A stretch of DNA of 64,000 nt, taken from Boswellia sacra (lineage: Eukaryota > Streptophyta > Magnoliopsida > Sapindales > Burseraceae). Below are positions 23,443-35,499 of the stretch, piece by piece. The DNA lies in assembly GCA_013180625.2 (NCBI GenBank), contig SNVD02008070.1, positions 62,001-126,000 on the forward strand, in the 5' to 3' direction. Positions within the stretch are counted from its first letter, which is position 1. Every line of letters starts with the position of its first letter. A program made the position numbers and the translations under genes. The notes under the pieces are model-generated. The model saw nothing but the letters and a program-made list of their open reading frames with translations, was not told where the DNA came from and ran no database searches.

Positions 23443-25250
23443 TTAGAGTAAACCACTATTGTAAGGCACTCCAGTTTGTGGAATCCAATCATCCCCGACT
23501 ATGAAATTGGTCACTGTGAAATTTGCGGCATCGGTAGAATTTATCACATGGTAACCAGGCCAAGTGACCCTACTGGAAGTGTTTGATCCAGGTCCGGTGT
23601 TGGCGTACTCGGCATAATATAACGTACTCAGCGCGAAGTCTCCACTCCAAATCTGCCAACCAGCAGGATGTATGAAACCATCCATGAAAGACTGCATATA
23701 AACAGTTCTGGAGTACTCTTTCCATGGCCTTCCTAGATATGTCTTCACCGTTTGATTGCTTGAAGACAATTCTAAAGCAGGTTTGATTATGCAATTGTGA
23801 ATGGATGTGCCCGTGTTCTGGTTAGGGTCGGTCCTCCCTTGTGCAGTGATGGCATTGAATTGGCCACTCATCGGCAACCGGGGAAATATGCTGCAGTTTT
23901 GGAGAACAACGGCAGCATTTCCAAATATGAAATCGACGGTACCATAGATTTCGCACATGCTATAGAATTGCCTTAGAGAATGTGTGTATAAAGTGTCTTG
24001 GTATGCTTCAAAGCTGCAGCTGTAAAACGTAGACAAATCAGCTCCACTCCGAAGAGCCACTGCCTGGTGCTTGATTGCTCCAGCTGTGTTGCGGACGGTT
24101 ATGTTCACCATAACGAAGTTCGGTGCCGTCACGACTGCAATGATGATGAGAATATTAGATTTTTTTTAATTTATTTTTTCACTAGAAACGAACAAAAATT
24201 TTGGTAGATCGAGGATCGAGTACGTAAAAGAAATTGAGTATATATTATATGCTTACCAAAAGTTGCAGAATTGAACGTAGTCCACCCATCAACAACGCTT
24301 CTATTTCCAGTGATCACTGTTTGATTGATGCCGTCTCCGATCATCATCAAGTATTTCTTGTTCTTGGCAATGGAAATGTATTCTTCATAGACACCCGCGG
24401 TGATGTAAATCAAGAAGTACCCATTGCTACCATTTGTATTGTTTGGAGCCGCACTAAGAGCATCATTAATGGTAGTGAAATTCCCAGTACCGTCTTTTGC
24501 GACTGTCACTATGTCGCTCACCAAGACCTGATTATCAGTTTGTAGAAGCTTTCTATTGCTAACGGAATTGTAAATAGCACGAGTTCGGCTAGACATTTTC
24601 AATGGCAATCGTCCGTTTGTGAACAGAAGTTGTTTCCTCGTAGGCTTCCATGCGTTCACTTTTTTCTTCTTGGGAACCCACCCTTTGGTGAAAAGAGCTA
24701 GAGAGACACTATAGAGTTTTGTGTCATTAGAAAGAGGGACAGAGAGACCATTCTTCACGCTCCAAGCTGAAGAGGCTTCTTGCAAGCCTTCTAAACAAGT
24801 CTGATGGTTTGTTAAAAGAGCACTAAGGAAGGTCTGCACATCATCGGCTTCCATGTCAGGTAGGGTTTTGCTAGTTGTATTGACAGTTTTATAAGAGCTT
24901 GAAAGATAGTCGATATTGAGACCAGCTAGAAAACGGCAATCCTCTAGAGCACGAATGGCAGACAGTGATAATGTGGACTTGCGTTGAAGATATTTTTCAA
25001 CTAAGGCCAAGAATTTTTGAGACTCATATAAAGCTTTCCAGAGGGAGTATCGGCCATAGCTGTAGACGTTTCCGGTTTGGTTATTAGGGAGAACAGATCT
25101 GCAATAGGAAGGGTCTGGAGTGGACTTGCAAACGGTTCCTGGTGACACAAGAGTTGTTGGAGCAACATCTGCCGCACAAGATGGATGTGAAAAGAAAAGA
25201 AGGGCAATGAGAACTGGTATTGTTATGAGAATGAAGAGCTTAGAGGCCAT
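23443..25250 (-). CDS. Pectin methylesterase with PMEI pro-domain (type I)
   Basis: Wall enzyme that removes methyl esters from homogalacturonan. Exons 24257-25250 and 23443-24134, with a 122-bp GT-AG intron, join to 562 codons (561 aa, normal for type I). The start is the ATG at 25248-25250; an in-frame TTG 15 bp upstream is not needed. The order is signal peptide (1-26), PMEI pro-domain with cysteines in TVCKSTPDPSYC, EDCRF and QTCLEG, processing motif RKLL (about 233-236), then the pectinesterase beta-helix. Active-site residues are present: Gln355 (QAVALR), Gln377-Asp378 (QDTLY), Asp399 (VDFIFGNAA), Arg467 and Trp469 (LGRPW). The C-terminus is intact. The N-terminal sequence resembles the Arabidopsis PME7/PME41 group. 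A TATA box lies at 25317-25324. Confidence 0.96.
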
Positions 25251-25316
25251 TTTTGTTTTAGGCAACGAAAGAAAGAGAGATCGGGTTTGAATGATATTTT
25301 TGTCAGCTGTTAGGGG

Positions 25317-25324
25317 TATTTATA
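25317..25324 (-). promoter_or_regulatory. TATA box of the minus-strand PME
   Basis: Reads TATAAATA on the minus strand, 67 bp before the ATG, implying a short leader of about 35-40 bases. Confidence 0.75.
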
Positions 25325-28300
25325 CGAGGGACAGAGCCATAGCTTTGGTTAATTTCTTGGCGTGACGTGGAGAACTTTGGAAGTCAACTTCAAAGTCTTT
25401 GTAAAAACGCGTACGTCGGTCTTCTTCGAGTTTGAAGTTAGTTCCAATGCATGCATGGCAAATGAGCCACAGCCAAATTGATACCAAACTGTAATTTTTT
25501 TTGTCGTCTGTACAACATATTCAGTATACATATGTATTCATCCTCTGGCAACGTTTACTTGCATTCCCACCAGAATTGTCAACGATAACATAGATATGCT
25601 CCCAGTTAATTACTCACCGTCTTGAGTTTGGTTTTTTAATTTAATATAATTATATGCTTGCTATTGAAGGTTTAGAATTTGATCTTTCTTTGCAAAGGAT
25701 TAGAGCGTTTGAGCATTAACAATTCATATTTGACTCGATCGTAAAGCTTATCCTGGAACTGAAAATTTATTTGTTTTTCTCATAGCAAAACTCTTCTGTT
25801 CAATGATAATCCTTACTTCCCATAATTTCTCTCTCCTAGACAAAGACCAGCGCTGTGAACAAGCCATGTGATTGATGAACTTATAATATAGACAACGCTT
25901 AATAATTCTACATATGATTCAATTAAAAGACTTTGATGATTATATAACTACTTGCCTCCAATCGAGACTCATTTAGAAAGTTATATATATGACATTAATT
26001 AACATAAATTGTCAGAAAATACCCAACTACTACAACTGCGTTGATCCACTTTGAGATGTCAAATCATGGCTTCCAGCTGGATGAATCATCATATATCTTT
26101 CATTATAACCTGGTAATTTGTGGTAATTTGTTAAATTACTTGGAATTTGGCACTGATTAAAGCTCGTCCTGGAAGTAGAAAGTGAGACACTTCCGTTACT
26201 GTAGCTAAATAACTAGCTAACTAGTGTAATGTGTGATCTCAAAGTGCGTAAATTCATTTTCAGCTGAGTCACCGTGTCCTGAAGGTCAATCTGAGCCAAC
26301 CACTTCATAATTGTACCGAATTTTTGTTCTTGTCTGCTTGTGCCTCTTCGGTCATTGCTCGGTTGGTGAGGGTACCATATTTTTTCGATTAAACTTAAAT
26401 TTCCAACTTCACAGCGACTAAATGATAGGAATGTAACCAATAGTCAGCAAATCCCTATTGATGTGAGGGCCACGTCTCACGTATATAGGTCTCAATAATT
26501 AGTTTAAACAATCAATAAAAGTCAATGTAAACCACGGAGATTCGCTTTGTGTTTGATAACAAATCAACACTGAAAGATCGTCCCCATTTTGTTTGTATCG
26601 GCTAAGTCAGACAAAAGTTGAACTATAATACCCATTTATTAAGAACTCGTTAAATTATATCTATGGTTTATGATTATATGCATAAATGATTCTAATCAGT
26701 CTTAATATAAATTATCACCACGAAGCGTCAACTATCTTCAGCTCGATCAACCTAATCAAGGTAATCACAGTATAAGTTACTAGCTAGCTAGTCAAGTTGA
26801 GATATTGTAATACGTACATTACATATATTCTGACCCTATGTAGATTCACACGCAAACATAAATTTTCCTCGTTAACTAGATTGAGCAGAGAAAGTCATAC
26901 GCCAATAGGGTGGCCATAATTGTCGAAATATTGCAACTAGATCAGTACTTCACGTATCAATTACGAACAGATTTGGATTTTAGATCGAGCTTAAAACGTC
27001 TACTATTTCCAATCCTTGCACGGAAACATGTGCTTGAAAATGAGAATGAAGCTTCCCCAAAACTGATTATTTATAGAGCACTCATTGGTGCAACTTGTTT
27101 TAGAAAATAGTTACTCTGACCAATGTATTGAGAATAATGTTTCCTGTGTGCTCAAAACATCGAGAGTATCTTCACAAAACATTAAATATTTTACTATTAC
27201 TATTCAATTTTTGAGGAACAGAAAGGCTTTTTTTGTTATACAAATCTTGAGTCTACCTAATAAGCCTTGCCAAGTCAAACTTAGAAATCGTAGTCTCATA
27301 AAGATTGGCTGAAATGTTTGAATTCAAACGCGTATACGATCCAAATGATATGCCACTATGTTATTAGTTCCATATAATATGAAAAGTTTCAAATACAAAA
27401 CCTTGAACAGGCTGGCGAATGGTGATCCTATTTCAAGGTTTCTGATTTCAGAACGTACCTTCCTTAATTAGATACATTCACTTGAAAACGAAATTATAAC
27501 ACCGACAAGGACAAATGTACCGAGATCCATATTCATGCATTTCGTTTTCATTGTTTTTGCCCTCTCTAATAAAGAAATTAAAGCAAAATAATATATTCGT
27601 GCATGCTTTTAGGAACATCAGGTTCTCACTCTCCCTGTTTAAGATTAATTGGTTGACTCTAATCATGTGTGGTATCAAACTAACAACTCTTATATCAATC
27701 CCTTTTAAAAAAGAGAAAAAAAAGAAAGAAAGATAAATAGAATACTGAAGAAGTTTTATAAATATCATGACCAACTAATAATTTGATCAAATTAATAGTT
27801 ATGTAGCGTGACGCGATGTTTGCCCCAGTTGACCTGCTTTTTGATAATTCTCATTTGTTACAAAATTCCCGATGAATATCCTCTCCCAAAATTTTTAAAT
27901 TAATTCGTTTATAAAAGTAGTTAGCCTTAAAAGCAGATCTCTACTCTTAGGCAAGTATAATCTCGAGTTTTATTAAGTATTGCACCTGCCGCTAAATGTT
28001 TGCATACTATTTTGTCTCACAAGTAAGTAAATATAGGCTACTCTAGTCCGGACACCTGTGATATAAGATATATCCATATTTCTATTTTATTTAGTATTTG
28101 TTAGGTGTCACTTTAAATTTCATTACAATATTGGTGTTTTGTGGAGAGGATTATATATTTATATTCGATATAACATGGGAACCTCTTAACGATATTTTAA
28201 GCATAGTCGTTAAGCTAATAAATAATAGATGTTATCTTAATATCTAAAATTTTAAGATTATAAGTTATTAATTAATTACAAAGGTGTTTGTGTTTTTCAG

Positions 28301-29231
28301 ATAAAAGATAATCTAGATCTTAGTTATTACTTATATCAAGAAGGAGCTGTCTTGCTCAACCTGTCCAAGATTATAAAAATAAAAGGGAGTTCGATTCATC
28401 GAAAAGGAAAAATATTGATCTTGGAGTTTTAGTGCAATGAAACGAAAAGAAGCTCGTACAACGAACACAAACAAATTAAATAATGCAATAAAATAAGATT
28501 AAAAAAAAAGGAAAGAAAAAGAAAAGAAAAGAAAACTTAAGAGAACTCCAAGGTCGATTGTTAACTGTCCGGTAATTAGAATATCGTTGTGCTAACTATC
28601 ATTATTCATGGACCGTGTTCGCTGCTAATTGGTCCTATTATCAGGCTTAAGTTCTCATGATAAACATTTGGGCCTCTTTTATTAGGCCGGGACTTGTGTT
28701 TCAAGCTGTGTATATTCTTCCATTACAGGTTCCTAAACGAATTGAAACAGTGATCATATTATAACAAGTTTAGAAGATCATTACTGCTGTTAAGAAAAAT
28801 TTGTTTTACTGGAATACAATTATACAAAGAATAACAAGTTCTATAATTGCAGACAATCAATATTTTGCGGGTCAGCAAATTTTTTGTACATCTGCCCGAT
28901 GTGACTGATGGTTGCACCAGCTAGTAGCTGCATAATTCTCAGCAAAAACTAGCTTATGTATCTTCCAGTAACAAAGAAGTAGCACCATAGCGTAATAAGC
29001 CCACTATAATACTAGCAGATATCTGCAATACTGCGACGTCACATTGTTCTTTGGGGCCATAAAACCACCTATTACATATAGGGGAGGACACAGCTGGTTG
29101 CCGCAGGAGTATTTAAAGTGATTGAGCACAAACATAAAATGTCATCACCGACATGTGCTGCGGCAGCAATTTTGGTCTTTCCTTCTGGATGGGCGGAACC
29201 TGAGAAGAAAAAATGACTTCTAGGCTTCCAA
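25325..29231. other. Intergenic, PME upstream region and spacer
   Basis: About 3.9 kb with no supported gene. Open stretches (for example 26213-26440, 26910-27312, 27478-27774) lack domains, signal peptides or splice-joined partners. A purine-rich run near 28500-28535 and scattered oligo-A/T are the only low-complexity sequence seen. Confidence 0.5.
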
Positions 29232-29497
29232 TGTTCGGTTCTGAACATAAGAAAAGAGAATATTACACTTTGATTGATGCTAAGTGTATAATTAAATTGT
29301 ATAATCTAATTTATATAATCTGATATAGCATAAATTCATCAGATTGATAAAAATAAAAAGTTAATTAATTAATTTTTAATAAATAAAATTAAAGTGACTC
29401 ATCCAATAAATTTGTACTATGTCATATTTTATTAATTAGATTGTACAACTTGATTGTATACATAGTATTATTGATTACACTTTTTCTATTCCGAACA
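29232..29497. mobile_element. Small TIR element (MITE)
   Basis: The left end (tgttcggttctgaac) and the reverse complement of the right end (tgttcggaatag) match, and inner arms continue (attacactttgattgatg versus agtgtaatcaataat; aaattgtataatctaattta versus aagttgtacaatctaattaa). About 266 bp, no coding capacity. It lies just 70 bp left of the big Mutator-like element. Target duplication not resolved. Confidence 0.6.
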
Positions 29498-30189
29498 CTA
29501 AATAATCCTAATATATAACCTACCATTGATTTCTTTCTACTAAAAAAAAATAGAGTTTGTTGTTCTTTAATTAAAGGGAAAATTAAAAAAATAGACAAAA
29601 TTAGCGGTTTGAAAAAAAATATAGACACAAGTTGATAAATTTTGATTGCATAGACACGTTCTTCGTGAAATGACTAAAATACCTTCAAAAATTCAATTTA
29701 TTCTTAAACTCTTTATTTTCCTCTTCCCTCCACTTATCTCTTTATATTTTTGTAACTGTCTGTTGTTGAGCTTCCAATGCCCCTCGACACCGTCCAAAAC
29801 GCAATATAAAACGCAGCAAAAGGAACGAGGAATGAGGAACCTTTGAGGATAGAAGCAAGAGGAACAAGGAGAGAAGCAAGAGCATTCAGTTCGGGTAAGT
29901 TATGATGTCGGTTTTTTTTTTTAATTTTTGTTTATTTTCTTGATCGTTTGAAGTGATATTAACCTTATGAAGATTGAAAATAACGTTTAAATTAAGCATA
30001 ACCTAAATGAATAGAGATGTATATAGGAAATTTACACATTTGAATTAATTATAGATTTGGGCTAAATTTAAGGATTTTGAACTTGGGATTTGAGTTTATG
30101 ATCGTATTTTATACTTGTTATGTGTTTTTGGCTAAATGAAGTGTGATTTGGATGATTTTTTGGTTTGATGTGTGTAAAAATGGTGAAAA

Positions 30190-30910
30190 TCAACGCGTTT
30201 CGTCGCTACGAAGATAATGGCGAGTGTCGATCTTAGCTCGACCTGTCGAGTTCCGTCGGATGCATCAATCGATACTGGCCATCAAGGCATTTTCAAAGAC
30301 ATCGAGTATCGGTTTCGCGTAAACCGACATCTCGATGTATCGAAACCATATCTCTGACACTCGACGTCGTTGTAATTGGGAATGTCGAGTGTAGGTTTTA
30401 TGTAAATGCTCTGATGACGAGTGTCGGTTGAAGCATCCAACAGGACTCGAAGCATTTCTTCGACGAACCTATTTTCACTTTCATCAAATGTCGATTTCAT
30501 GTAAATTGACATATTTTGCACCAAAACCATGTCTCCGACACGCGACGACATGTAATTGTGGTGTCGAGTATCGGTTTCGTGGGCTTCGGATATCGCTATC
30601 GGTTAACGTGAAACCGACAATTGATGAAAGTGAAAACACCTACGTCGAGTGTCGGATACAAAATCCAACGTGACTTGAAGCCAGGTAGATGAATCCGAAG
30701 TAATATGTCGGATTCTAAATCCGACACTCGACGTGGCTGACATCTGACACAGTCGTATTGTCGGATGTTCGACCTTGCGTATGTCGGTTCCAGGAATCCA
30801 ACCAAAGTTTCTTCGAGAACTCGATGGATTCCATCGAGCGTCGATTTCTCTATTCAAGCTCTATCGAACGTGTCGAGTTCCGTCGAGTTGTGTCGAGCGT
30901 TTTGACAGAT
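30190..30910. repeat. Left subterminal CpG-rich repeat field of the MULE
   Basis: Many variants of gtcgagtgtcgg and cgagtgtcggtt, and of their complement ccgacactcgac, in a GC-richer block flanked by AT-rich DNA. The same motif fills the other end at 41830-42060. No coding frame. The position just inside the ends suggests transposase-binding sites. Confidence 0.8.
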
Positions 30911-30977
30911 TGCTTGTTTTAGCCTTATTTTTTACCTTTTTCCATCATATTTAATTATAACGTACTTTTTTTTGTAG

Positions 30978-33900
30978 GTCGAAGCAAATAGCAAATGAAT
31001 TTGGACTCTTCTTCACCATGAAGACCCCGTATGGTGAGCACTACCATGCGATTATCACAAACTTAGCAAGTTTGGACTGTATAGAATGGATTTGTGCGAA
31101 CTTAAATGAGAGCCAACCAAACATATTTCGTAATACATGTTTTGGGTTTCTCCAAGACATTCGGGAGCTATCCTTTCCATCTCAGTTAGTGCACAATATG
31201 CTTGAGTGGGAGGTTAACACAGGGAGGTACGATGAAGAGATGTAGTTCCTTATTAAAGGTAAAAATATGGTGTTTGAACTACAATGTAGTTAACTAATTT
31301 TATTTCTTAACATTTGATCGTTATAGTTTGGTTTTTTTATCATTATCTGCATCTTATGTTTTTTTTTTCTTCTTTCTAGGGAGATTGATTCGTTTTTCTG
31401 CTTACAAGTTTGGTTTGGTGATCGGTTTGAAATTTACTACCCCCCTGCCACCAATATCGAATTTCTTAAATTCGTGCCATTTGCTTGATACGTACTTTAG
31501 GGGTGAGGACATAGAGCTCATGCATTTCTATCCAAGACTTCGGGCATTAAATGTGTCAGCTATGCCAGACGAGAATGTTGTAAAGTTGGCCTTGTATTAC
31601 GTGCTTGAGTGATTTTTCATGGGACGAGATCAACGCCGATATGTCTTCCGTAAGTGATTGAATTTTGTTAACACATTGGATAGTTTTAATAATTATCTAT
31701 GAGGTTCGGTATCTTACGATAAGACACTTAAAGGGATGCAAAAAGCTTTGTATGGGAGGTTGGAAAAGTATAAGAAACGAGTGGAAGTGAAGAAGAAGAA
31801 GACGATGGGGAAATGGAAGCATTCCGAGACATATAGCTTAGAAGGGTGCACCTACTTTATTCAGGTAAATACTAAATAACAAATGTTAGACGTGCTTATT
31901 AGTTTCTTTGAATTACATTCTAAAATACCTATTGTCACTAAAAAAACCTTTATGTTATTAAGGTTTGGTTGAATGAGGTCGTGCCGTACATTGGCGTAAC
32001 ATATAGGCGAGTAGATGGGTTGTTTGCGGAGAGGATACCACGGTTGTTGAAGTAGGAGACACAAAAAGAGGACATTGTCAAACGCAATGTCATGTTGGTT
32101 AGGAGGAGGGTATGTCAGGTTCCACTAAGTGTTTTTCCTTTTATCGATCACAGCAAATCACTGTTTAATTTGATGGCTTATTTCATGATGTAGGATTGTC
32201 CACTCGTCGTTTTGGAGCCATCAGAGGCGGAGCAGACCACTGATTGGTACATTAGGCTTGCTACAGAAGTTGGCATCCGAAGAGGTGCATATGTAGCATT
32301 AGCGGTATCTGTGGATGCTCAATTACTATCCGATGAGAGCCACTTTCTACAGGAGATCCATCAGCTCCACCTCTTCCTGGTCAGAGTTCCCCTATTAAAC
32401 CTGACGTGGGGCCAGTCATCGACACAGCCAGTCCTCCAAATGATTGTGTGCGGTCTCTATCGTCAGCTACTTTTGTTAGTCCTACACCTCCCGAATACGA
32501 GAGCATTGTCATGAGGATCCATCAGGAACTCATCCCGCTGGACATAGTTTCATCTATAGACTTGATATGGGGGCAGTCATGGACACAGTCAGTCCTTCCA
32601 TCAGTCCTACACCTATAACGTTCGACAGCTATGGTCCTGTAGGCAATTCGGTTCCTCATTCGGGTTGCGCGACCACCTACGGTGACATTTTCTCTTATGT
32701 ACGTGATGTCCCTTCCAGCTCGAAGGTATATAATGAAAATTTACATTCGTATACTTTTTCATTTACATTACTAGTTGGTTGGTTTCTCATGTTGATTGTG
32801 AATAACGATATACAGGCGCATCCGTTCCATGATGGGTTTGAGAGTACAGTTTTACGTGAGCTTATAGGACTCGGGGAAGAGATAACAATATTATGGGCGG
32901 ATAAAAAGGATATATGGGAGGAGATAGTACTTTTGCGTGAGGCTATTGTGCTACTGGGTAACCATTTTGGATACGTTATCACGGTACGTCGCACAAGTTA
33001 ATAACGTAATTAATGATTTTAATGATTTCACATCTCTTAATCCGTCATGAAGGTTTGCTGTAATACATGATTTGGATGATGGTATGGGCAATGACGATGA
33101 CGGTTAGGAGGCAAAAGAACTTGAACCTGTGGACACGAGTGTTCGTGTCGTCGATGCTGCTCCCACGGGCTTCGTTTCCCTTCGAGGTCGACGACTATTT
33201 CCAGGAAAGCATAAAAGGAGCCCCTTCGTCAGTCCACTAGGTAAAAAAAGAGTGAGGGTTGTGCCTCATGAGATAGCATCTGACGTTCCACAAGTACAGC
33301 CAAAGGACCCGATTGTTCAACCGGTAAAAGGTCTAATTCTTCAGCCCTTGGAGGAGCCCACTTTACAGCGTTGAGAGGCGATGACACAAGATGCAGACAA
33401 TGTATCTCATGGCGTCCTGTGGACTCGGGTTCCGCTGTTTGATCCATATGCCACCACACCAGATACTTATTGCCTTAGCTTTGATACGTGGATAAGTGAG
33501 GCATCAGGCAATGTTGACTTAGGCGTCTACGTAGCAAGCCGTGAGTTCTTCGTCATGTTGACCAAGCCGTCCAAATGGCTTGCATCTAAGGTTTGTTTCA
33601 CGCCTTATCGTCTCCTTTTGAACAATATACTATTGCCATATTTATTTATTACTATTACTATATATAGCATATTGACAGATACTTGTGGACGTTACACCGT
33701 AGAGCTCGTGATATGGGTACAGGTGTCGTCCAGAGGTCTGCTTTCCTGGACACAACTTTCTAGGTCGGTATTTGTAAAATATCTGAAATTATAGTTTATT
33801 TGTGATCCCATCATTGTACCTACTCGAGAGTTAGCTAATCGTACTCATTGAATTGCAGTTAAAAGTGCAGTCGTTGCGGACAAGATTATTAGACAGACTG

Positions 33901-34438
33901 GATGATATTAACTGGGTGAACAAGTCAGATATTGTCCAGTTTCTCCTTGAGGAGATGCCCCTCGTTGGACGACCATGGGTCAATGTGGACAGGGTGAGTC
34001 CATTTATAGTCAATGTCTTAATATGTGCTGTTTTAATCAAAATGTTGTCATTGATTTTTATTTTGTCAATTTTCTTTTCAACTCTATGTCCTTGTTAACA
34101 TCGGGAGCAAACATTGGGTGGCAGCCGAGGTGGATTTGAATCGCCGTGTTATAGTTATATATGACTCATATGTTGCGTACAATTCCACCGACACAGTGAG
34201 AGATACAGTCCAGTGCGTGGCAGATCTGATACCGTGTATGGTGTCAATGGAGGTTTACGGTTTTCCTGACTACCCCATAACCCCATACGACATTGAGCGC
34301 ATCGAAGATTCGTCCGAGGTGCCATAGCAGGAGGCTGGGTGAGGAGCATGCGGCATGTATTATTTGAAGTTCATAGAGTCCTTAGCAGGGGGCATTCCAT
34401 TGGCAAACCTTAAGGCATTCATAGACGAGACACTTTGA
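30978..34438 (+). pseudogene. DUF1985/Ulp1-type cysteine protease of the MULE
   Basis: A multi-exon gene. The first part (about 30978-31860) shows the DUF1985 pattern (QLVHNMLEWEV, then RLIRFSAYKFGLVIGLKF, VKLALYYVLE). Later come a segment around WLNEVVPYIGVTY, a proline/serine-rich middle (32350-33380) and a C-terminal C48 (Ulp1) peptidase domain. The catalytic triad is visible: His in KHWVAAEV (34112-34114), Asp in YDSY (34163-34165) and Cys in GACGMYYLKF (34349-34351). Ulp1 enzymes cleave SUMO-like conjugates; why MULEs carry them is unknown. Broken by in-frame stops at 31243, 31610, 32053, 34325 and 34340, the first three replacing tryptophans expected from the family. The exact exon set is uncertain. 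Confidence 0.85.
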
Positions 34439-34802
34439 CGAAGAATGACATTACAACTTTGGCTTATTGTGTTCATCCATAGGTGGAAGAGGCCATCTCA
34501 ACCACTACAGGGCCTGTCGATGTTGCATCAGCGAATGTTAAGCTGCAACCCAGTATGGCTCTACCATGATTTTGTGTCATACATGGTAGACGTATTGTCC
34601 CATGATTTTTTCCTATATGTTACACATTTTTTGTAGTAATACACATTTTTGCATAGTTAGAAATTTTGTATACTAGCACATTTTTTTCATGTATAGGAGT
34701 ACGCACTTGTATAGACAAGTGAAAGGTCAATACAAAAAAATGTAAATACCTTTTTTTAGGACGAATTGGTATAAACGTGTATGTCATTAGAAACTTTTCA
34801 TA

Positions 34803-34985
34803 CATTAATGTTTTATACGTTGACAAAGCACATAAATTTGTGTTTCATACATGGATGTTTAATTCATTAACAAAGCACATAAATTCGTGTTTCATACATG
34901 AATGTTTTATACATTGACGAATCACATAAATGAATGTTTCATACATGAAAGTTTTATACATAGACAAAAGCACATAAATGAAGGT
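34803..34985 (+). repeat. Minisatellite, about four units of ~45 bp
   Basis: Each unit contains a form of gtttcatacatgaatgtttt followed by acattgacaaagcacataaa. Units differ by several substitutions. It lies between the convergent Ulp1 and transposase genes of the MULE. Confidence 0.75.
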
Positions 34986-35499
34986 TTAGTCATTTGAACT
35001 AGCCTCTGATGGAAGAAAATAAACACACTACATCGCTTGGAGCAAACAAATAATATTACATAGAAAAAATACACGTTGCATACATTTGGCAGACATTATC
35101 CCCTGTCACGTCGCGCCGCAGCAACAGCATCAAGTGGAACTAGGTTTCGGCAAGTCTGATGATTATGCCCGGAACTTCCACACTGCCCGCATTTTCGAGA
35201 TGAGCTAGACTCACTGACGAAAGGGATTCGTTTCCTTCGAGAATGATCAGTTGGTTTGCTTATGATTGACGGTAGAACCACTCTGCTGCGTACCTCCTCA
35301 GGAAACATCCAATCCTCACTAATTCTAACAAGAACAACTGGTAGGACATATGTATGTAGTAATATTTTAGTTGTATACCAATGGGCACAATAATCATGGC
35401 ACATCAGGAGATTCATAGGTTTGCAAATAGCTAATACATGTACACACGGAAGCTGGTCAAGATCAAACATCTTGTATGTTGCAGTTTGAAAATTCCTGA

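Noticed and set aside
25251..25265. Upstream start of the minus-strand PME
   Set aside because: The extra codons begin with TTG; the ATG at 25250 directly precedes the signal peptide.
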